Assembly: GCA_014138725.1 (NCBI GenBank)
Contig: JACJID010000002.1
Location: forward strand, 1,254,001-1,318,000
Direction of reading: 5' to 3'
DNA length: 64,000 nucleotides
DNA from: Kutzneria viridogrisea
Lineage (GTDB): Bacteria > Actinomycetota > Actinomycetes > Mycobacteriales > Pseudonocardiaceae
A program made the translations under genes and the position numbers. Positions 63,253-64,000 of the stretch are shown here, piece by piece; position 1 is the stretch's first letter, and each line of letters starts with the position of its first letter. The notes below the pieces were generated by a model. That model was not told the origin of the DNA. It saw nothing but the letters and a program-made list of their open reading frames with translations, and ran no database searches.

Positions 63253-63588
63253 ATGGCCGAGTCCCGTAGCTACGCGTTTCGCCAGTACTTTGACCGCTCC
63301 GGGCAGCGCATCACTGGCCCTCAGTGGCTGGAACTGTTTGGGAACCCTGACTATGTGATCTTGGCGAAGATCACGATCCCTGGGGACGGCGATGTGCCGG
63401 ACACCGTGATCAGCACAGTGTGGTTCGGGCACAACCAGTGGAGCAAGTTCGGCGAACAGCCGTTGATCTTCGAGACGGACGTGTTCGAGGACGGGGCGCT
63501 CGTCAAGGTGATCAGGACTGCTACGGAGGCCGCCGCGCTGGCCGAGCACGAAGCGCAGTGGGACGCGGCCCAGGAGCGGCACGGGTAG
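63253..63588 (+). CDS. hypothetical phage protein, last gene of the prophage
   Basis: A 111-residue protein with SYAFRQYFDRSGQRITGPQW, ELFGNPDYVILAKITIPGDG and VISTVWFGHNQWSKFGEQPL, then FETDVFEDG. This compact alpha-beta protein resembles short proteins seen at actinophage genome ends. Function unknown. The ATG at 63,253 is chosen; an upstream GTG would add nine residues. Confidence 0.55.
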   Translation: MAESRSYAFRQYFDRSGQRITGPQWLELFGNPDYVILAKITIPGDGDVPDTVISTVWFGHNQWSKFGEQPLIFETDVFEDGALVKVIRTATEAAALAEHEAQWDAAQERHG

Positions 63589-63716
63589 CCGCCGCCCCTG
63601 GGCCTGCGCGGATCCATGGTGCTGACCAGCGCCAACAGTCCATTGATGATCAATTAGTCCGTGTGGAGCAACCCCGTGCCCTCAGGTCACTAGTGTGTCA
63701 CAACCCGGTTGCAGCT
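63589..63716. other. right junction interval
   Basis: No gene is visible between the last phage gene and the host repeats, so attR should lie here. The AT-rich ATTGATGATCAATTAGTCC (63,642-63,660; contains TTGATGATCAA) and CTAGTGTGTCACAACCCGGTTG (63,690-63,711) are the notable sequences. The second resembles a segment in the left interval, but the match is too short to define an attachment site. Confidence 0.45.
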
Positions 63717-63858
63717 AAGGGCACCTTCATGACGCTTGGGTCACGGCGGCCCAGTCACGGATCCAGCGCCCCGCCCCATCAGTCGCCCGCGTCCCAAAGG
63801 TGCCTCTCACGACACTAAACGCCCCAAAGGGCACCTTCATGACGCTTGGGTCACGGCG
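63717..63858. repeat. host intergenic repeat, two 32-bp direct copies with inverted part
   Basis: A 32-bp sequence (core GGCACCTTCATGACGCTTGG) occurs at 63,717-63,748 and again exactly at 63,827-63,858. The second copy is preceded by an inverted partner, AAGGTGCC (63,797-63,804) against GGCACCTT (63,830-63,837). A degenerate, inverted relative sits at 3,871-3,908 on the other side of the prophage. It looks like a dispersed chromosomal repeat found between host genes. Confidence 0.7.
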
Positions 63859-63873
63859 TTCGGACCGGGCGGC

Positions 63874-64000
63874 TCAGCACTCGAACCGGTAGCCCATGCC
63901 GGGTTCGGTCAGCAGGTGGCGCGGGCGTGAGGGTTCGGGCTCCAGCTTGCGGCGCAACTGGGCGAGGTAGACGCGCAGGTAGTGCGACTCGGTGGCGTAC
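63874..64000 (-). CDS. kdpE: KdpE-type response regulator, C-terminal end (runs off the window)
   Basis: The last 41 codons on the reverse strand read YATESHYLRVYLAQLRRKLE, then RPRHLLTEPGMGYRFEC. This is the winged-helix DNA-binding end of an OmpR-family response regulator, and HYLRVYxAQLRRKLE with LLTEPGxGYR is characteristic of KdpE, which controls the Kdp potassium transporter with KdpD. Host flank. Confidence 0.88.
   Translation of the reverse strand, partial: YATESHYLRVYLAQLRRKLEPEPSRPRHLLTEPGMGYRFEC

Larger units (their letters stand above)
3780..63710. mobile_element. integrated siphovirus-type prophage, about 60 kb (ends approximate)
   Basis: The interval contains a complete temperate phage gene order: serine integrase, divergent HTH switch, replication genes, terminase, portal, capsid, tail chaperones with a frameshift, tape measure protein, minor tail proteins, endolysin and a right arm of small genes. 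Chromosomal genes (PhoU side, KdpE side) flank it on both sides. Large serine integrases leave only a very short shared core between attL and attR, so the ends are bracketed (3,591-3,951 and 63,589-63,716) and not defined. No structural gene looks broken, so the prophage may be intact. Confidence 0.9.

Overview
The window is a stretch of high-GC actinobacterial chromosome carrying one integrated tailed phage. The host looks like a member of the Pseudonocardiales, but no species marker is present. Host DNA occupies about 1-3,700: the N-terminal part of an ECF sigma factor, acylphosphatase, a CAP-domain secreted protein, two membrane-anchored low-complexity proteins, PhoU and a small conserved protein. 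Host DNA resumes at the right edge from about 63,700 to 64,000, with the C-terminus of a KdpE response regulator and a host intergenic repeat. Everything between reads as a siphovirus-type prophage of about 60 kb, using mostly GTG starts and GTGA/ATGA stop-start overlaps.

Phage layout, left to right. Integration and switch (3.9-8.5 kb): a small zinc-ribbon protein, a large serine integrase, two conserved phage genes, then a divergent pair of HTH regulators served by near-identical leaderless-type promoters. A tRNA-like gene whose 3' half lies upstream of its 5' half (7,105-7,182) sits in this region. Replication and recombination (8.6-18.5 kb): small proteins, DUF2303, a YqaJ-tail-like protein, a Cas4-like PD-(D/E)XK nuclease, a probable ssDNA-binding protein, a primase-polymerase/SF3 helicase, an origin-like block of ten ACCGGT repeats, and a RusA resolvase. 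Accessory early genes (18.5-23.8 kb): membrane proteins, an Lsr2-like silencer, small zinc-binding proteins, a tRNA-Gly-like gene and a small HTH protein. A beta-helix tailspike and small accessory proteins follow (23.9-27.2 kb).

Late region (27.2-53.9 kb): HNH endonuclease, a lone minus-strand DUF6884-like gene, a consensus promoter with a long leader, a second small primase-polymerase, terminase small subunit, and a DNA-modification cassette. The cassette has two DpdA-like transglycosylases flanking a ParB-like protein, then QueC, QueD, QueE and FolE, which together could make preQ0 from GTP and insert it into DNA. Next come terminase large subunit, portal, MuF-like protein, scaffold, capsid, a GT4 glycosyltransferase, connector and tail genes, a frameshifted tail chaperone pair, tape measure protein, minor tail proteins and a GH25 endolysin, closed by a rho-independent terminator.

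Right arm (54-63.6 kb): a duplicated-domain protein, a perfect 29-bp hairpin, then a long minus-strand operon of winged-helix proteins, an RbpA-like RNA polymerase-binding protein and many small Cys-rich proteins. It ends with a plus-strand DUF5753/DUF397 regulatory set, a ribbon-helix-helix protein and the right junction. The points most worth checking are the permuted tRNA-like gene, the double-DpdA/ParB preQ0 cassette, the RbpA/winged-helix operon, the Lsr2-like gene with its AT-richer leader, and the origin-like repeats.
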